From positions 1-34,939 of the forward strand of contig JAJRPL010000044.1 in the NCBI GenBank assembly GCA_024280815.1: DNA of 34,939 nucleotides, read 5' to 3'. A program made the translations under genes and the position numbers. This DNA comes from Bacteroidota bacterium. GTDB taxonomy: Bacteria; Bacteroidota; Bacteroidia; Flavobacteriales; Flavobacteriaceae. Below, piece after piece: positions 1 to 8,243 of this stretch. The notes under the pieces were generated by a model. It made no database searches. It worked only from the letters and a program-made list of their open reading frames with translations, and was not told where the DNA came from. How positions within the stretch are numbered: the stretch's first letter is position 1; each line of letters begins with the position of its first letter.

Positions 1-258
1 CGAAGAATTGATCGACTAGGCTTTAATGACTTTGCCATCTGTATGGCAAAAACACAAAAATCTTTTTCTGATAATGAAAAGTTAATTGGTAGACCAACAG
101 GGTTTAGAGTAACTGTACGTGAGATAGAAATTGCTGCGGGTGCTCAGTTTTTAATTCCTATTTTAGGTAAAATGATGCGTATGCCAGGTTTGCCAGCAAC
201 ACCAGCCTCTGAAAACATGAGTATTGATGAAAATGGCACGATTTCTGGATTGTCATAA
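1..258 (+). CDS. fhs: Formate-tetrahydrofolate ligase, C-terminal end (partial)
   Basis: The reading frame is open from base 1 and ends at TAA 256-258, giving the last 85 residues; the 5' part lies outside the window. The stretch FAICMAKTQKSFSDN, then GRPTGFRVTVREIEIAAGAQF, then MRMPGLPATPASENM and IDENGTISGLS, matches the conserved C-terminus of formate-tetrahydrofolate ligase. That enzyme makes 10-formyl-tetrahydrofolate from formate, ATP and tetrahydrofolate for one-carbon metabolism in the cytoplasm. The ATG at 43 is internal (a Met inside the conserved ICMAKTQ motif) and should not be taken as the start. Identification rests on this tail only, but the tail is highly characteristic. Confidence 0.9.
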   Translation, partial: RRIDRLGFNDFAICMAKTQKSFSDNEKLIGRPTGFRVTVREIEIAAGAQFLIPILGKMMRMPGLPATPASENMSIDENGTISGLS

Positions 259-294
259 AATAGTATATTTGTCGAATCTTAATAAACTAAAATA

Positions 295-1248
295 ATGAAA
301 ACAAAACTAGTATTGATCTTAAGCTTATTAATTGTAACTGCAAGTTATAGTCAACATGAACCCGTAATTCCGCCATCAGCTGTAGAAGTAACTATTGACA
401 GCCTTACTGTAAAAAAACACCTCTATACATTGTCTGATGATGCTATGGAAGGTAGAAAAATTGGAACGCCAGGTATTGAAAAAGCAGCACAATACATAGA
501 ATCTGAATTTGAGAGAATTGGTTTGGGGAAGTTTAAAGACTTGACTTCATTTCGTCAGAATTTTCAATAAGACGAAATGGATTTATTTAATATTATAGGT
601 GTTTTAGAAGGTCGTAGTAAAAAAGATGAATATGTTGTCGTTTCTGCACATTATGATCATTTAGGATTGAAAAGTAGCGGAAGCGATAAAATTTATAATG
701 GTGCTGATGATGATGCTTCCGGTGTTTCTGCGGTATTGGCGTTAGCTGAATACTTTAAAGCAAAAGGAACTAATGAGCGAACTATTGTATTTGTAACCTT
801 TACAGGTGAAGAAGCAGGCATGTTAGGTTCAACCTATTTCGGAACACAAATTGATGCCTCTAACTATGTTGCAGGTATCAATATTGAAATGATTGGGAAG
901 GAATCTAAATTCGGATCAAAAACTGCATGGTTGACTGGTTTTGACCGTTCTGATTTTGGAAAGATTATCCAGAAAAATTTAGAAGGTACAGCCTATAAAT
1001 TATACCCTGACCCTTATACAGGTTATAATTTGTTTTTCAGATCTGACAATGCTTCCATGGCAAAATTAGGAATACCAGCTCATACATTTTCTACTGGGCC
1101 ATTAGATAATGACAAACATTATCATAAAGTATCTGATGAAGCTGAAACATTAAATGTGACCACAATTACTGAAACGATTAAAGCCATTGCTAAAGGTACA
1201 GAGAGTATTATAAGAGGTGTTGACACACCTTCTAGAATAAAAGATTAA
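295..1248 (+). pseudogene. M28 family zinc peptidase, interrupted by one in-frame stop
   Basis: Two ORFs, 295-570 and 577-1248, lie in the same frame and are separated only by TAA 568-570 and two codons (Asp, Glu). Together they make a contiguous protein of about 317 residues. The N-terminus (MKTKLVLILSLLIVTASYSQ) is a signal peptide. The second part has M28 metal-ligand motifs: SAHYDHLG, NGADDDASGVSA, TGEEAGMLGS and PAHTFST. Members of this family are exported aminopeptidases or carboxypeptidases with two zinc ions. The stop falls just before MDLFNIIGVLEG and could come from one base change (for example AAA to TAA). The second ORF alone would lack the signal peptide, so export of an active enzyme is doubtful unless the stop is a sequence error or is suppressed. 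The downstream M61 peptidase is intact. Confidence 0.8.
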
Positions 1249-1258
1249 TTAATGATGT

Positions 1259-1277
1259 TACAAAATTAAATTTTGTA
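1259..1277. repeat. Short AT-rich perfect palindrome
   Basis: TACAAAATT, one A, then AATTTTGTA form a perfect inverted repeat between the M28 and M61 genes. It could be a weak terminator of the first gene or an operator for the second; no T-run follows on the + strand. Function is not decidable from sequence. Confidence 0.3.
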
Positions 1278-1310
1278 CGTCTTGTAAACTATACAACTAA
1301 AATTAAACGA

Positions 1311-3200
1311 ATGAGAAAAGTAATAATTACACTATTTACAGCCCTAGTATTGGTGAGCTGTAGCACAACAAAAACAACAACTAATGATTTAGCAACACAA
1401 ATACCTATAAGTACTGCTATAGATTTAACTCAAGTAAAAGATGATAAAGTACCCGTTACTATTAACCCCGGAAGGTTTACTGCAGAAACAGTTACCTATA
1501 GATTACCAAAAGTAATTCCAGGCACATATGCTATAAGTAATTTTGGAAAGTATGTTGATGATTTTAAAGCCTATGATTATAAAGGTAATGTATTAACTGT
1601 TACAAAAACAGACACAAATACTTGGACAATTACTAATGCCAGTAATTTAGATAAAATAGAATATAATGTTAATGACACCTTTGATGTTGAAGTTACTGGT
1701 GGAATAGGTAAAGAAGTACCTTTTTCTCCTTCAGGCACAAATATTGAGCCGGCTAATTATGTCTTGAACCTTCATGGATTTATTGGATATTTTGATTCAC
1801 TTAAGAACAATCAATATAAATTAGACGTAACAGCACCTTCATCTTTTATACGCTCTTCAGCATTAAAAAGTACAGGTACTACAACTAGTGAAGACGGATC
1901 AAAAACTACCACCAGTTATTTAGCAACAAGATATTTTGACATTACTGACAACCCAATGATGTATGGTAAATTAGATGTAGAAGAGTTTCAGGTTGGAGAT
2001 ATAAAAATTGTATTGAGTGTTTATTCTCCAAATAAAATACATAATGCTAAAAAAATTAAAGAGACTATGCATAAAATGATGTTAGCTCAAAAAGCTTATT
2101 TAGGCGATATAAATTCTACTACTAGATATGATATTTTTCTGTATTTAGCTGAACAAGGAGAAAAATCTCCTAAAGGTTATGGAGCTTTAGAGCACCATAC
2201 ATCTACCGTTGTAGTTTTACCTGAAGCAATGCCAGAAGAAGCATTAGACAAGAGTATGGTTGATGTTGTTTCTCATGAGTTTTTTCATATTGTAACACCT
2301 TTAAGTGTACATTCAGAAGATGTTCATTATTTTGATTATAATAAACCTACATTTTCTAAACATTTATGGATGTATGAAGGGGTAACAGAATATTTTGCTA
2401 ACTTATTTCAAATAAATCAAGGTTTGGTTTCTGAAAATGAGTTTTATACAAAAATACTAGGTAAAATTCAGGCAGCTTCTAGTTTAGATGATACCATGAG
2501 CTTTACTAAAATGAGTGAAAATATTTTAGAAAAACCTTATGCTAATAATTATTTAAATGTTTATCAAAAAGGTGCTTTGATAGGAATGTGTATTGATATT
2601 TTAATGCGTGAAGAGAGTAATGGTACAAGGGGTATATTATCTTTAATGAAAGAATTATCTTTAAAATATGGAAAAAACAAACCTTTTGAAGATGATAAAT
2701 TAATTGAAGAAATTACTGCCATGACATATCCTTCTGTAGGTGAGTTTTTAACTACACATGTAGTGGGTACTACACCCATAAATTATAATGTTTTTTTTGC
2801 AAAAGTAGGGTTAGAAGTTGCTGAAAGTAACGTTGAAACTAACTACATGCAAAATGCTGGTGCTTTAATTATTAGAGGTGACCAAGAAAAAGGAACTATC
2901 TTTTTTAATAATTTAGTTACCGAAAATAGCTTTTGGAATGAGCAAGGTGTACAAGCAAATGATGTTATTAAAAGTATTGATGGAACTGTTTTAACCATAC
3001 AAAATGCAAATCAAATAATTGGACAGGCTTTTTCTTGGAAACCTGGAAAAGAAATTGAAGTAGTATTAGATAGAAACGGACAGGAAGTTGTTATCAAAAC
3101 AACGCTTACACAATCTTATACTAAAGGCAAAAATTTAAAATCTAAAGCAGGAATAACTGATAAGCAAGTAGCATTAAAAAAAGCTTGGTTAAAAGGGTAA
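1311..3200 (+). CDS. M61 family metallopeptidase lipoprotein with PDZ domain
   Basis: The product has 629 residues. The N-terminus (ITLFTALVLVSCSTTK) is a lipoprotein signal with a lipobox Cys near residue 17, so the protein is probably anchored in the outer membrane or periplasm. An M61-type N-terminal region is followed by the zinc motif HEFFH (H322, E323, H326), then WMYEGVTEYFAN, whose E356 is the expected third ligand. A PDZ domain lies near residues 530-605 (GVQANDVIKSIDG, then a KPGKEIEVVLDRNG stretch). This order (M61 N, M61 catalytic, PDZ) is standard for glycyl-aminopeptidase-like M61 proteins. They probably act on peptides in the envelope; the substrate is unknown. A strong bidirectional terminator follows. 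The gene may be cotranscribed with the M28 gene 62 bp upstream. Confidence 0.88.
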   Translation: MRKVIITLFTALVLVSCSTTKTTTNDLATQIPISTAIDLTQVKDDKVPVTINPGRFTAETVTYRLPKVIPGTYAISNFGKYVDDFKAYDYKGNVLTVTKTDTNTWTITNASNLDKIEYNVNDTFDVEVTGGIGKEVPFSPSGTNIEPANYVLNLHGFIGYFDSLKNNQYKLDVTAPSSFIRSSALKSTGTTTSEDGSKTTTSYLATRYFDITDNPMMYGKLDVEEFQVGDIKIVLSVYSPNKIHNAKKIKETMHKMMLAQKAYLGDINSTTRYDIFLYLAEQGEKSPKGYGALEHHTSTVVVLPEAMPEEALDKSMVDVVSHEFFHIVTPLSVHSEDVHYFDYNKPTFSKHLWMYEGVTEYFANLFQINQGLVSENEFYTKILGKIQAASSLDDTMSFTKMSENILEKPYANNYLNVYQKGALIGMCIDILMREESNGTRGILSLMKELSLKYGKNKPFEDDKLIEEITAMTYPSVGEFLTTHVVGTTPINYNVFFAKVGLEVAESNVETNYMQNAGALIIRGDQEKGTIFFNNLVTENSFWNEQGVQANDVIKSIDGTVLTIQNANQIIGQAFSWKPGKEIEVVLDRNGQEVVIKTTLTQSYTKGKNLKSKAGITDKQVALKKAWLKG

Positions 3201-3211
3201 TATCAGGTAAG

Positions 3212-3250
3212 AAAAAAGTCCTGAGTGATTAATCATTCAGGACTTTTTTT
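3212..3250. terminator. Bidirectional intrinsic terminator
   Basis: A stem of about 19 bp (left arm AAAAAAGTCCTGAGTGATT with one G-U pair to the right arm) has A- and T-runs on the two sides. It sits between the + strand M61 gene and the convergent - strand gene ending at 3268, so it can stop transcripts from both. Confidence 0.85.
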
Positions 3251-3267
3251 AATATTATTTAATGTAC

Positions 3268-3930
3268 TTATTTTGCATTTGGCATTTCTAATTTTTCATA
3301 ACCTTCTGGAACAGTCATATCAAATTTACTATCATCTACACTTTCACTTTTAATTTCAGTAACTTCCATAATAGTGTCCATATCCATTCCATTTTGATTC
3401 ATACTGATATTCATATATAAAGGAAATCCTTTTATTTTACCTCCCAATGCAGCACTATATTGTTCTTGAGCTACAATTTTATCAGTAACAAACATTTTTA
3501 TTTTCAATTCTACACCTTGTTGTTTAGTAACAACATCATACCCTTTACATTCATACCCGGCTACAGTTTTAGTTTCTCCATTTGGAGTAACTGTTATTTC
3601 TTTTAATTCTTCTTCAGATTTTTTAAGACTTTGTTTAATATATTTTTTACCCATCATAGGGTTATCCATTAAAGTAAGAGTTTCTTTAGTGTCATTATTA
3701 ATAATAGAAGTGGTTTTACCAGCCATGGGGTTATCCATTTCTGTTCTTCCCTTATTTCCTTTAAAATAGGTTATCGTAGATAAGTCTCCTAGCATGGCAA
3801 ACGCTGCTTTCATTTGTTCATTATCACTACTCATGGTTACTTTTGTAGAAATAACACCTTCTTTAATTTCTTTTTGAGCAAAAAGACTTACGCTCATAGT
3901 TACTAGTAATACTAAAATAATTTTTTTCAT
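3268..3930 (-). CDS. Exported DUF4412-like protein of unknown function
   Basis: The product has 220 residues, with signal peptide MKKIILVLLVTMSVSLFAQ and cleavage expected after FA. The mature part is soluble and beta-rich in appearance. It contains TYFKGNKGRTEMDNPMAGKT, a repeat of the DNPM motif (LMDNPMMGKKY), YECKGYDVVTK and a C-terminal FDMTVPEGYEKLEMP. This pattern resembles DUF4412 / GLPGLI-type periplasmic proteins of Bacteroidota, whose role is unknown. The gene is 21 bp downstream of mdh on the same strand, suggesting it is the last gene of a gyrB-mdh transcript ending at the shared terminator 3212-3250. The domain name is a recollection of motif style; a profile search would settle it. 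Confidence 0.75.
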   Translation of the reverse strand: MKKIILVLLVTMSVSLFAQKEIKEGVISTKVTMSSDNEQMKAAFAMLGDLSTITYFKGNKGRTEMDNPMAGKTTSIINNDTKETLTLMDNPMMGKKYIKQSLKKSEEELKEITVTPNGETKTVAGYECKGYDVVTKQQGVELKIKMFVTDKIVAQEQYSAALGGKIKGFPLYMNISMNQNGMDMDTIMEVTEIKSESVDDSKFDMTVPEGYEKLEMPNAK

Positions 3931-3951
3931 AGTTCTTTTTTTAAGATTGAT

Positions 3952-4878
3952 TTAAAGTTCTAATAATCCGTTTGTTTTTTTAACTGCAGCTGCACTTTCT
4001 TGCATTTTTGATTTTTCTGCATCTGTTAGCTTTATTTTTACAATTCTTTCAATACCGTTTTTACCTAAAATTACAGGTACACCAATAGAAATGTCAGTCA
4101 AATCATATTCACCTTCTAATAAGGTCGAGACAGGAAACATTTTATGCGTATCGCAGGCAATAGCTTGAACCATACCAGAAACTGCAGCACCAGGTGCATA
4201 CCAAGCAGAAGTACCTAATAAACCTGTTAGTGTTGCACCACCAACTTTAGTATCTGCGGCTACTTTTTCTAAACGATCTTCAGATAAAAATTCAGTTACA
4301 GGAACACTATTTCTTGTTGCTAAACGTGTTAACGGAATCATTCCTTTGTCAGAATGACCTCCAATTACCATGCCGTTAATATCATATATTGGAGCTTCTA
4401 AAGCTTCCGCCAAACGATATTTAAAACGAGCAGAGTCTAAAGCACCACCCATACCAATAATTCTATTTTTTGCTATTCCAGTAGTTTTATGCACCAAATA
4501 AGCCATCGTATCCATAGGGTTACTTACTATAATAAGTATGGTGTTTGGTGAATGTTCTAATAAATTGGAAGATACCATTTTTACGATTCCTGCATTGATA
4601 CCAATTAATTCTTCACGAGTCATTCCTGGTTTTCGTGGTATGCCAGAAGTAATTACACAAACATCACTATTCGCTGTTTTAGAATAATCGTTGGTTATTC
4701 CGGTAATTTTAGTGTCAAATCCGTTTAAAGAAGCGGTTTGCATTAAATCCATTGCTTTACCTTCAGCAAAACCTTCTTTAATATCTAAAATTACAACTTC
4801 AGAAGCGAAATTTTTAATGGCTATGTATTCTGCACAACTTGCACCTACTGCTCCTGCACCTACTACTGTTACTTTCAT
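3952..4878 (-). CDS. mdh: Malate dehydrogenase
   Basis: The product has 308 residues, the usual length for LDH-like bacterial malate dehydrogenases. It interconverts malate and oxaloacetate with NAD in the TCA cycle. Visible features are the Rossmann nucleotide loop VGAGAVGAS at the N-terminus, D32 (VVILDI) as expected for NAD preference, and substrate arginines R82 and R88 (IPRKPGMTREEL). N120 (VSNPMD), R151 and catalytic H175 (GGHSDKG) are also present. Arg at 82 with the GMTR motif favours malate over lactate. The gene begins 27 bp after the gyrB stop with no terminator between, so cotranscription with gyrB is likely. Confidence 0.95.
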   Translation of the reverse strand: MKVTVVGAGAVGASCAEYIAIKNFASEVVILDIKEGFAEGKAMDLMQTASLNGFDTKITGITNDYSKTANSDVCVITSGIPRKPGMTREELIGINAGIVKMVSSNLLEHSPNTILIIVSNPMDTMAYLVHKTTGIAKNRIIGMGGALDSARFKYRLAEALEAPIYDINGMVIGGHSDKGMIPLTRLATRNSVPVTEFLSEDRLEKVAADTKVGGATLTGLLGTSAWYAPGAAVSGMVQAIACDTHKMFPVSTLLEGEYDLTDISIGVPVILGKNGIERIVKIKLTDAEKSKMQESAAAVKKTNGLLEL

Positions 4879-4905
4879 TGTATTAATTTTTATATTAGTT
4901 GATGG

Positions 4906-6843
4906 TTAAATATCTATATTTGCATAAATTGCGTTTTTCTCAATAAACTCTCTCCTTGGTGGTACTTCATCGCCCATTAGCATAGAAAACACTCTATCTG
5001 CTTCGGTACCATTCTCAATAGTCATTAGTCTCATGGTTCTAAATTCAGGGTTCATAGTCGTGTCCCACAACTGTTCTGCATTCATTTCACCAAGACCTTT
5101 ATATCTTTGAATGGTACCTCCATCGAATTTTTTAAGTAAGGCATCACGTTCTTCATCACTCCAAGCATATTCTTTGTTTTTCCCTTTTTTTACTAAATAT
5201 AATGGAGGAGCTGCAATAAATACATAACCTTGTTCTATCAACTCTTTCATGTATCTAAAGAAGAAAGTTAAAATCAATGTAGCAATATGACTACCATCTA
5301 CATCGGCATCACACATAATCACTATTTTATGATAACGTAATTTTTCTAAATTTAAAGCTTTGCTATCATCTTCTGTACCTATAGTAACACCCAAAGCGGT
5401 AAACATACTTTTTATCTCTTCATTTTCGAAAACTTTATGCGGCATTGCTTTTTCAACATTTAATATTTTACCACGCAAAGGCAAAATAGCTTGAAAATTA
5501 CGCTCTCTACCTTGTTTTGCTGTACCACCTGCAGAATCACCCTCGACTAAGAATATTTCACATTTTTCAGGGTCTGTCCAAGCACAATCAGATAGTTTAC
5601 CAGGTAAACCACCACCAGTCATTACTGTTTTACGTTGCACCATTTCACGTGCTTTACTTGCAGCGTGTCTTGCTTGAGCAGCTAAAATTACTTTTTGAAC
5701 AATAATTTTGGCATCATCTGGGTGTTCTTCCAAATAATCGGTTAGCATTTCAGAAACTGCCTGACTTACAGCAGAAGAAACCTCACGATTCCCTAATTTT
5801 GTTTTGGTTTGACCTTCAAATTGAGGTTCTGCTACTTTTACAGAAATAATAGCTGTTAATCCTTCACGGAAATCATCACCAGCAATATCAAATTTTAAAT
5901 TTTTTAATAAACCAGAGCCTTCGGCATATTTTTTTAAGGTATGAGTAAGACCTCTTCTAAATCCAGAAAGATGCGTACCACCTTCGTGGGTATTGATATT
6001 ATTCACATAAGAATGTAAGTTTTCAGTATACGAAGTGTTGTATACCATTGCTACTTCAACAGGAATTCCGTTTTTTTCACCTTCCATTGCAATTACCTCA
6101 GAAGTTAATTGCTCTCTAGTGGCATCTAAATACTTAACAAATTCGGTTAAACCTTCATTACTTAAAAAGTCTTCATGAATAAAATTACCTTCATCGTCTT
6201 TATTTCGTTTATCGGTAATTGATATAGTAACGCCTTGATTTAAGAAAGATAATTCACGCATTCGCATAGAAAGCGTTTCATAGTTAAAATCTATTTCGGT
6301 TTGAAATATGGTATCGTCTGCCATAAATGTAACCATAGTCCCTCTTTCGTTAGTGTCACCAACGGTTTTTATAGGGTATAATGCTTTTCCTTGAGCATAT
6401 TCTTGCTCCCAAATTTTACCATCGCGATACACCGTAGCTTTTAAATGTCCAGATAGGGCATTTACAACAGATACACCAACGCCGTGTAAACCACCTGAGA
6501 CTTTATAAGAATCTTTGTCAAATTTACCTCCAGCACCAATTTTGGTCATTACTACTTCTAATGCAGATACACCTTCTTTCTTATGCATTCCTACAGGAAT
6601 TCCACGACCATTATCTTTTACAGATACTGAATTATCTTCATTTATGATTACAGAAATAGCATCACAATGGTTTGCCATTGCTTCATCAATAGAATTATCT
6701 ACTACCTCGTACACCAAATGATGTAATCCTCTCACTCCAACATCACCAATATACATTGAAGGTCGCATTCTTACGTGCTCCATACCTTCTAATGCCTGAA
6801 TACTATCTGCTGAATAATCTTGTTTTTTTGCTTCTTCGCTCAT
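4906..6843 (-). CDS. gyrB: DNA gyrase subunit B
   Basis: The product has 645 residues and is the ATPase/TOPRIM subunit of gyrase, which introduces negative supercoils as part of A2B2. In order it has a GHKL ATP-binding domain (EVVDNSIDEA, VKDNGRGIPV, GGLHGVGVSVVNALS), a transducer domain with QTKTKLGN, and a TOPRIM domain (LVEGDSAGGTAKQGR and CDADVDGSHIATL). The C-terminal gyrB domain has YKGLGEMNAEQLWDTTM and ends EKNAIYANIDI. The ending and the MTGGGLPGKLSDC motif fit GyrB better than ParE. The start at 6843 gives the conserved MSEEAKKQDYSADSIQALEG and follows a -7-like element 38 bp upstream. Confidence 0.96.
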   Translation of the reverse strand: MSEEAKKQDYSADSIQALEGMEHVRMRPSMYIGDVGVRGLHHLVYEVVDNSIDEAMANHCDAISVIINEDNSVSVKDNGRGIPVGMHKKEGVSALEVVMTKIGAGGKFDKDSYKVSGGLHGVGVSVVNALSGHLKATVYRDGKIWEQEYAQGKALYPIKTVGDTNERGTMVTFMADDTIFQTEIDFNYETLSMRMRELSFLNQGVTISITDKRNKDDEGNFIHEDFLSNEGLTEFVKYLDATREQLTSEVIAMEGEKNGIPVEVAMVYNTSYTENLHSYVNNINTHEGGTHLSGFRRGLTHTLKKYAEGSGLLKNLKFDIAGDDFREGLTAIISVKVAEPQFEGQTKTKLGNREVSSAVSQAVSEMLTDYLEEHPDDAKIIVQKVILAAQARHAASKAREMVQRKTVMTGGGLPGKLSDCAWTDPEKCEIFLVEGDSAGGTAKQGRERNFQAILPLRGKILNVEKAMPHKVFENEEIKSMFTALGVTIGTEDDSKALNLEKLRYHKIVIMCDADVDGSHIATLILTFFFRYMKELIEQGYVFIAAPPLYLVKKGKNKEYAWSDEERDALLKKFDGGTIQRYKGLGEMNAEQLWDTTMNPEFRTMRLMTIENGTEADRVFSMLMGDEVPPRREFIEKNAIYANIDI

Positions 6844-6881
6844 ATTTATACTTCTTGTTTTTAAGAATTTTCAAGAACATA

Positions 6882-6889
6882 CAAATATA
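6882..6889 (-). promoter_or_regulatory. Probable gyrB -7 promoter element (TATATTTG)
   Basis: Read on the minus strand, TATATTTG matches the Bacteroidota TAnnTTTG -7 consensus, 38 bp before the gyrB ATG. Its upstream side overlaps the T-tract of the hairpin at 6893-6916. No clear -33 TTTG was seen. Confidence 0.5.
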
Positions 6890-6892
6890 AAA

Positions 6893-6916
6893 AAACACGT
6901 TCTTTTGAACGTGTTT
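6893..6916 (-). terminator. Intrinsic terminator upstream of gyrB
   Basis: A 10-bp perfect stem (AAACACGTTC, loop TTTT, GAACGTGTTT) is followed on the minus strand by a T-run. It would stop transcripts from the small exported gene 7078-7389 before gyrB. It is one of three related CACG-type hairpins in the array (also 7493-7523 and 8062-8087). Confidence 0.75.
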
Positions 6917-6996
6917 AATAGGTGATTAATAACGGAAGTTATTAACAAGTTTTCCCAGCTTTTAATGAACTTAAAAACATTTCTTTTTATATAAAA

Positions 6997-7032
6997 GAAA
7001 CAGCCTAATATAGAAATACATTAAACTGTTTC
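6997..7032 (-). terminator. Hairpin, GAAACAG/CTGTTTC family, copy 1
   Basis: GAAACAG pairs with CTGTTTC 22 bases later, downstream of the PepSY-like gene 7078-7389. It is the most diverged of four related hairpins that follow each small gene of the array (others at 7629, 8162 and 8584). In the others the stem extends to 12 bp. Confidence 0.5.
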
Positions 7033-7077
7033 AACTCATCATAGCAATTAATTCTTTGTATCACTATAATAAATTTG

Positions 7078-7389
7078 TTATAAATCTTTTTGCTCTATAA
7101 TTTTACCTGCATTATTAAATAATACTTCAATACTAGCCGTATCGTCTTTAGTCAATTGCACATAATATACTTCTTGACCATCTAATATTGATTTAAAAGC
7201 TTTACCTGCTGTATAATTAGAAAATTCTGAAGTTATAGCATTGGTAATTGCTTCAGGTAATTCACCTACTTGAATTTCACTTTTTTCTTGTTGGATAGTC
7301 TCTGCAGTGGCTTCAACTACATCTTGAGCGAATACGGTACTTGTTAAACTTAATGTCACAAATACAATTAAATAACTTAGCTTTCTCAT
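7078..7389 (-). CDS. Small exported PepSY-like protein (array gene 1)
   Basis: The product has 103 residues. Signal peptide MRKLSYLIVFVTLSLTSTVFA is followed by a short charged linker (QDVVEATAETIQQEKSEIQ). A compact domain of about 60 residues follows: ELPEAITNAITSEF, YTAGKAFKSILDGQEVYYVQL, then SIEVLFNNAGKII. The alternation of a helix (LPEAI..AI) with strands ending in a D/N-G-K-I turn resembles the PepSY-like fold of periplasmic proteins in Bacteroidota. It is a paralogue of array gene 4 (8655-8948), sharing MRKLS, ELPEAI/QLPEAI, and GKVF/GKAF. The promoter carries the tandem 11-bp box at 7434-7455. It may bind or modulate the sensor kinase of the module; this is inference. Confidence 0.75.
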   Translation of the reverse strand: MRKLSYLIVFVTLSLTSTVFAQDVVEATAETIQQEKSEIQVGELPEAITNAITSEFSNYTAGKAFKSILDGQEVYYVQLTKDDTASIEVLFNNAGKIIEQKDL

Positions 7390-7420
7390 GATTTTTATTT
7401 TTAATAATTTTTTGTTGATT

Positions 7421-7455
7421 CAAATGTAAATAGAGAATCTAAAGAGAATCTTAAG
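7421..7455 (-). promoter_or_regulatory. Promoter with tandem 11-bp box, array gene 1
   Basis: On the minus strand the -7 element TACATTTG (7421-7428) is preceded by 5 bp and then by two adjacent 11-bp repeats (7434-7455). On the plus strand these read AGAATCTAAAG and AGAATCTTAAG. The box lies where a -33 element would be, as expected for activation by an OmpR/PhoB-type regulator. Confidence 0.75.
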
Positions 7456-7492
7456 TGTTTTTTTGAGTTAATAAAAGACATTATTAAAATAA

Positions 7493-7523
7493 AAAAAACA
7501 CGCTCAACAAAAGCGTGTTTTTT
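7493..7523. terminator. CACGCT hairpin, likely second terminator of array gene 2
   Basis: AAAAAACACGCT (7493-7504), a 7-nt loop, and AGCGTGTTTTTT (7512-7523) form a 12-bp stem with T-runs on both strands. It lies between array gene 2 and the promoter of gene 1 and would insulate them. Apart from this hairpin, the 7629-7668 hairpin and the gene 1 promoter, the gap 7390-7708 holds nothing else recognisable. Confidence 0.7.
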
Positions 7524-7628
7524 AAACGTTGTTCAATAATTTTGTAATATCGAACGTATTCTCAAAAATAGAGAGAAGTGTTTAAATTTAGAGTGTTTAT
7601 TATATTTTAATAAGTTGATTTGGAAAAA

Positions 7629-7668
7629 GAAACAGCTTAACTTTGTAGTAAAAACATTAAGCTGTTTC
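7629..7668 (-). terminator. Hairpin, GAAACAGCTTAA family, copy 2
   Basis: Perfect 12-bp stem GAAACAGCTTAA / TTAAGCTGTTTC with a 16-nt loop. On the minus strand it is followed by TTTTT, consistent with a terminator for array gene 2. Confidence 0.7.
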
Positions 7669-7708
7669 AGTAAAAGCAATCAACCCAATTTGCTTTATTT
7701 TTTAACAA

Positions 7709-7924
7709 TTACTCAGGATTTTCAACTTCCTCAGTAGCTTCCTCAACTTCATCTTCTTTTTTATCATCAACGGCTTCTGTTGCTTCTTCGGTAGCTTCAA
7801 CTTCGGTAGCTTCAACTTCTGTTGCTTCAACAGCTTCTTCTACTGCTGTTTCTTCTTGTGCGAATGTATTTGTACTGATTAAACATAATGCAGCAAATAC
7901 AAATAGGTAACTTAACTTTTTCAT
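7709..7924 (-). CDS. Small exported acidic repeat protein (array gene 2)
   Basis: The product has 71 residues. Signal peptide MKKLSYLFVFAALCLISTNTFA leads a mature chain of about 49 residues made almost only of E, A, T, V, D and K, with ATEVE-type repeats (ATEVEATEVEATEE). No folded domain is expected; it is probably disordered and strongly negative. It is a close paralogue of array gene 3, sharing the signal peptide and the C-terminal end KKEDEVEEA.EEVENPE. The conserved ends around a variable middle suggest it is a real protein. Function is unknown; cation or surface binding, or acting as a ligand of the neighbouring sensor, is speculation. The gene has its own box promoter (7967-8001) and terminators (7629-7668, 7493-7523). 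Confidence 0.75.
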   Translation of the reverse strand: MKKLSYLFVFAALCLISTNTFAQEETAVEEAVEATEVEATEVEATEEATEAVDDKKEDEVEEATEEVENPE

Positions 7925-7966
7925 AATTTTTGTTTTTAATTATTAGTGTTAATTGTTTTGTTATGA

Positions 7967-8001
7967 CAAACGTAAGAAGAGAATCTAAAGAGAATCTAAA
8001 G
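7967..8001 (-). promoter_or_regulatory. Promoter with tandem 11-bp box, array gene 2
   Basis: The -7 element TACGTTTG (7967-7974, minus strand) is followed upstream by a 5-bp gap and two perfect tandem copies of AGAATCTAAAG (plus-strand reading) at 7980-8001. Confidence 0.78.
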
Positions 8002-8061
8002 TATTGAATATACTTTTTCGGAGTAAAGTTAGAGATGTTTGGATAGAGTTATGTTACAAAA

Positions 8062-8087
8062 AAAACACGCTATATAAAGCGTGTTTT
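8062..8087. terminator. CACGCT hairpin, likely second terminator of array gene 3
   Basis: AAAACACGCT (8062-8071), loop ATATAA, AGCGTGTTTT (8078-8087). It occupies the same relative place as the hairpin at 7493-7523. The rest of the gap 7925-8243 holds the gene 2 promoter and the 8162-8202 hairpin. Confidence 0.7.
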
Positions 8088-8161
8088 AATCAATTTCTCT
8101 TAGGGGAGAAATTTTTAAACTTAGAGTGTTTATTGTATTCTGATAAGTTGATTTGGAAAAA

Positions 8162-8202
8162 GAAACAGCTTAATTTTGTAGTAAAATATATTAAGCTGTT
8201 TC
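8162..8202 (-). terminator. Hairpin, GAAACAGCTTAA family, copy 3
   Basis: Perfect 12-bp stem GAAACAGCTTAA / TTAAGCTGTTTC with a 17-nt loop and a minus-strand T-run, downstream of array gene 3. Confidence 0.7.
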
Positions 8203-8243
8203 AATTAAAAGCAATCAACCCAATTTGCTTTGTTTTTTAACAA

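Noticed and set aside
5517..6721. + strand ORFs opposite gyrB
   Set aside because: Antisense shadows of a strongly conserved gene, without family resemblance.
6921..6965. AT-rich TTATTAACAAG-type words near gyrB as a replication origin (DnaA boxes)
   Set aside because: No cluster of TTATCCACA-like boxes and no dnaA or other origin genes nearby.
8004..8240. 78-residue + strand ORF between array genes 2 and 3
   Set aside because: It runs over the box, two terminator hairpins and the duplicated spacer; composition is not protein-like and it has no counterpart in the sister spacer.
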